64,000 bases of DNA from Streptomyces sp. KL109B (GTDB lineage: Bacteria; Actinomycetota; Actinomycetes; Streptomycetales; Streptomycetaceae): assembly GCF_030766935.1 (NCBI RefSeq), contig NZ_JASERL010000005.1:496001-560000 (forward strand), given 5' to 3'. A program made the translations under genes and the position numbers. Shown one piece after another: positions 62,932 to 64,000 of the stretch (within the stretch, counting starts at the first letter, position 1; each line of letters begins with the position of its first letter). Under the pieces are notes generated by a model. The model was not told the origin of the DNA and searched no databases. It saw nothing but the letters and a program-made list of their open reading frames with translations.

Positions 62932-64000
62932 CCCAGGATCTGCTGGCCGAGCTCCATCGGCGCGGCATCAGACTGCGCCTGGTCGACGACCGACTCGACG
63001 TGGTCGCGCCGGCCGGCGCGCTCACACCCGAGCTGCGTACGGAGCTCAAGGCCCGCCGCGACGAACTGCTGACCACGCTGCGCGGGGTGCCCACCGAGGG
63101 CGTCCGCCCGGCCGTGGTGCCCCGGCCCGAGCTGCGCCACGAGCCGTTCCCGCTCACCGACGTGCAGCACGCGTACTGGGTGGGCCGGCGCCCCGCCGTC
63201 GAACTCGGCGGCGTGGCCACCTACCTGTACACCGAGCGGGAACGCGCGGGACTCGACGTGGACCGCCTGGAACGTGCGCTGAACCGGGTGATCGAGCGGC
63301 ACGGGATGCTGCGCGCGGTCGTCCTGCCGGACGGCCGGCAACGGGTGCTGCCCGAGACGGCTCCGTACCGGATCGCCGTGGACGACCTGCGTGGTCTGCC
63401 GGAGTCCGAGCGCGCCGCCCGGCTGGCCGCGACCCGGGCGGCCATGGACCACCAGGTGCTGCCGACCGACCGCTGCCCGCTGTTCGACATCCGGGCGTCC
63501 CTGCTCGACGGGGAGCGCACGAGGCTGCACATCGGCCTCGACATCATGGTCGTGGACGGCTTCAGCATGTACGTGCTGTTCCAGGAGTGGCAACGGTTCT
63601 ACGAGGACCCCTCCTGGTCTCCGGAGCCCCTCGAACTGACCTTCAGGGACATGGTGACGGCCGAGGAGGAGGCCAAGGACGGGGCCGCCCACCGCAAGGC
63701 GGAGGCGTACTGGCGGGAGGCGCTGCCCGAACTGCCGCCCGCCCCCGCGCTGCCGCTCGCGACGCAGCCCGCGCAGGTGGGCCGGCCCGTCTTCCGGCAC
63801 CGGCACGGACGGTTGGCGGCGGAGCGCTGGCGGACAGTGAAGGCCCGCGCCAGGGAGCGCGGTCTGACTCCTTCGGTGGTGCTGATGACGGCGTACGCCG
63901 AGGTGCTGCGGCGGTGGTCGCAGCAGCCCGACTTCACGGTCAACCTCACCCTGCTCAACCGTCCGCCGGTGCACCCCCAGGTCGGCGCCGTGATCGGCGA
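62928..64000 (+). CDS. NRPS, TubC docking and Cy domain (5' part only)
   Basis: 357 residues are present and the gene continues past the window. An N-terminal TubC docking domain (1-52, LLAELHRRGIRLRLVDDRLDVVAPAGALTPEL) resembles that of the previous NRPS. A heterocyclisation domain begins near residue 70 (FPLTDVQHAYWVGR). Its motif DxxxxDxxS is intact: D205, D210, S213. Cy domains both condense and cyclise Cys/Ser/Thr to thiazoline or oxazoline. The ATG overlaps the previous stop (ATGA), with GAGGAGG upstream. Because the preceding Cy-like domain has lost its motif, this one may carry out the ring closure, as when two Cy domains share the work in VibF. Adenylation specificity lies outside the window. 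Confidence 0.93.
   Translation, partial: MTQDLLAELHRRGIRLRLVDDRLDVVAPAGALTPELRTELKARRDELLTTLRGVPTEGVRPAVVPRPELRHEPFPLTDVQHAYWVGRRPAVELGGVATYLYTERERAGLDVDRLERALNRVIERHGMLRAVVLPDGRQRVLPETAPYRIAVDDLRGLPESERAARLAATRAAMDHQVLPTDRCPLFDIRASLLDGERTRLHIGLDIMVVDGFSMYVLFQEWQRFYEDPSWSPEPLELTFRDMVTAEEEAKDGAAHRKAEAYWREALPELPPAPALPLATQPAQVGRPVFRHRHGRLAAERWRTVKARARERGLTPSVVLMTAYAEVLRRWSQQPDFTVNLTLLNRPPVHPQVGAVIG

Overview
The window is part of a large secondary-metabolite gene cluster from a high-GC actinomycete, most likely a Streptomyces. The signs are G/C-rich third codon positions, GGAGG-type ribosome sites, many ATGA/GTGA stop-start overlaps, SARP and TetR regulators, and modular type I polyketide synthases. 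It runs off both ends of the window. No tRNA, rRNA, CRISPR array or insertion sequence was seen, and no gap between genes exceeds 300 bases; the longest is the 276-base AraC/SARP divergent region.

Layout. (1) 1-10340, minus strand: a tightly coupled operon running from a ThDP enzyme that I read as PigD-like, through a fused acyl-ACP reductase/aminotransferase (PigE-like), a free ACP, a FabF-like ketosynthase and a korA/korB 2-oxoacid:ferredoxin oxidoreductase pair, to a flavin halogenase-like protein cut by the window edge. (2) 10483-17902: a NUDT9-type NUDIX protein, a transglutaminase-like protein, an MMPL exporter, a TetR repressor and two MFS exporters. (3) 18098-43636, minus strand: a truncated adenylation-like protein, a flavin reductase, a type II thioesterase, three PKS proteins, two flavin-dependent halogenases (one very PrnC-like), a cation/proton antiporter and a SnoaL-like protein. 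(4) 43842-47732: an MFS exporter, an FAD monooxygenase and an AraC-type regulator. (5) 48009-64000, plus strand: an AfsR-type SARP, a KSQ loading protein (KSQ-AT-ACP), a KS-AT-DH-KR-ACP module, a cysteine-specific NRPS (Cy-like, A, PCP, TE) and the start of a second NRPS with an intact Cy motif.

How it may work (inference). The plus-strand line decarboxylates a starter on the KSQ protein, extends it once to an enoyl unit and passes it to cysteine, giving a thiazoline-type or thioester-derived unit. The minus-strand PKS line (KS-AT-DH-ER*-KR-ACP; KS-KR-ACP plus KS-AT-DH-KR-ACP; KS-ACP) has no terminal thioesterase. The acyl-ACP reductase/aminotransferase could release an aldehyde, and by analogy with prodigiosin biosynthesis the PigD-like enzyme could extend it and the aminotransferase close it to a pyrroline or pyrrole. 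The halogenases, served by the flavin reductase, would then decorate an electron-rich ring. I do not recognise the product.

The most unusual points are: the PigD/PigE-like operon beside modular PKS/NRPS genes; two PKS modules that have lost the AT domain but keep its flanking linkers; an ER domain with a dead nucleotide motif and a freshly amplified 38-residue repeat; a shared ~20-base motif (core GCAATA...GGAG) 50-110 bases upstream of six genes; and a family of palindromic TetR-type operators upstream of the exporters.
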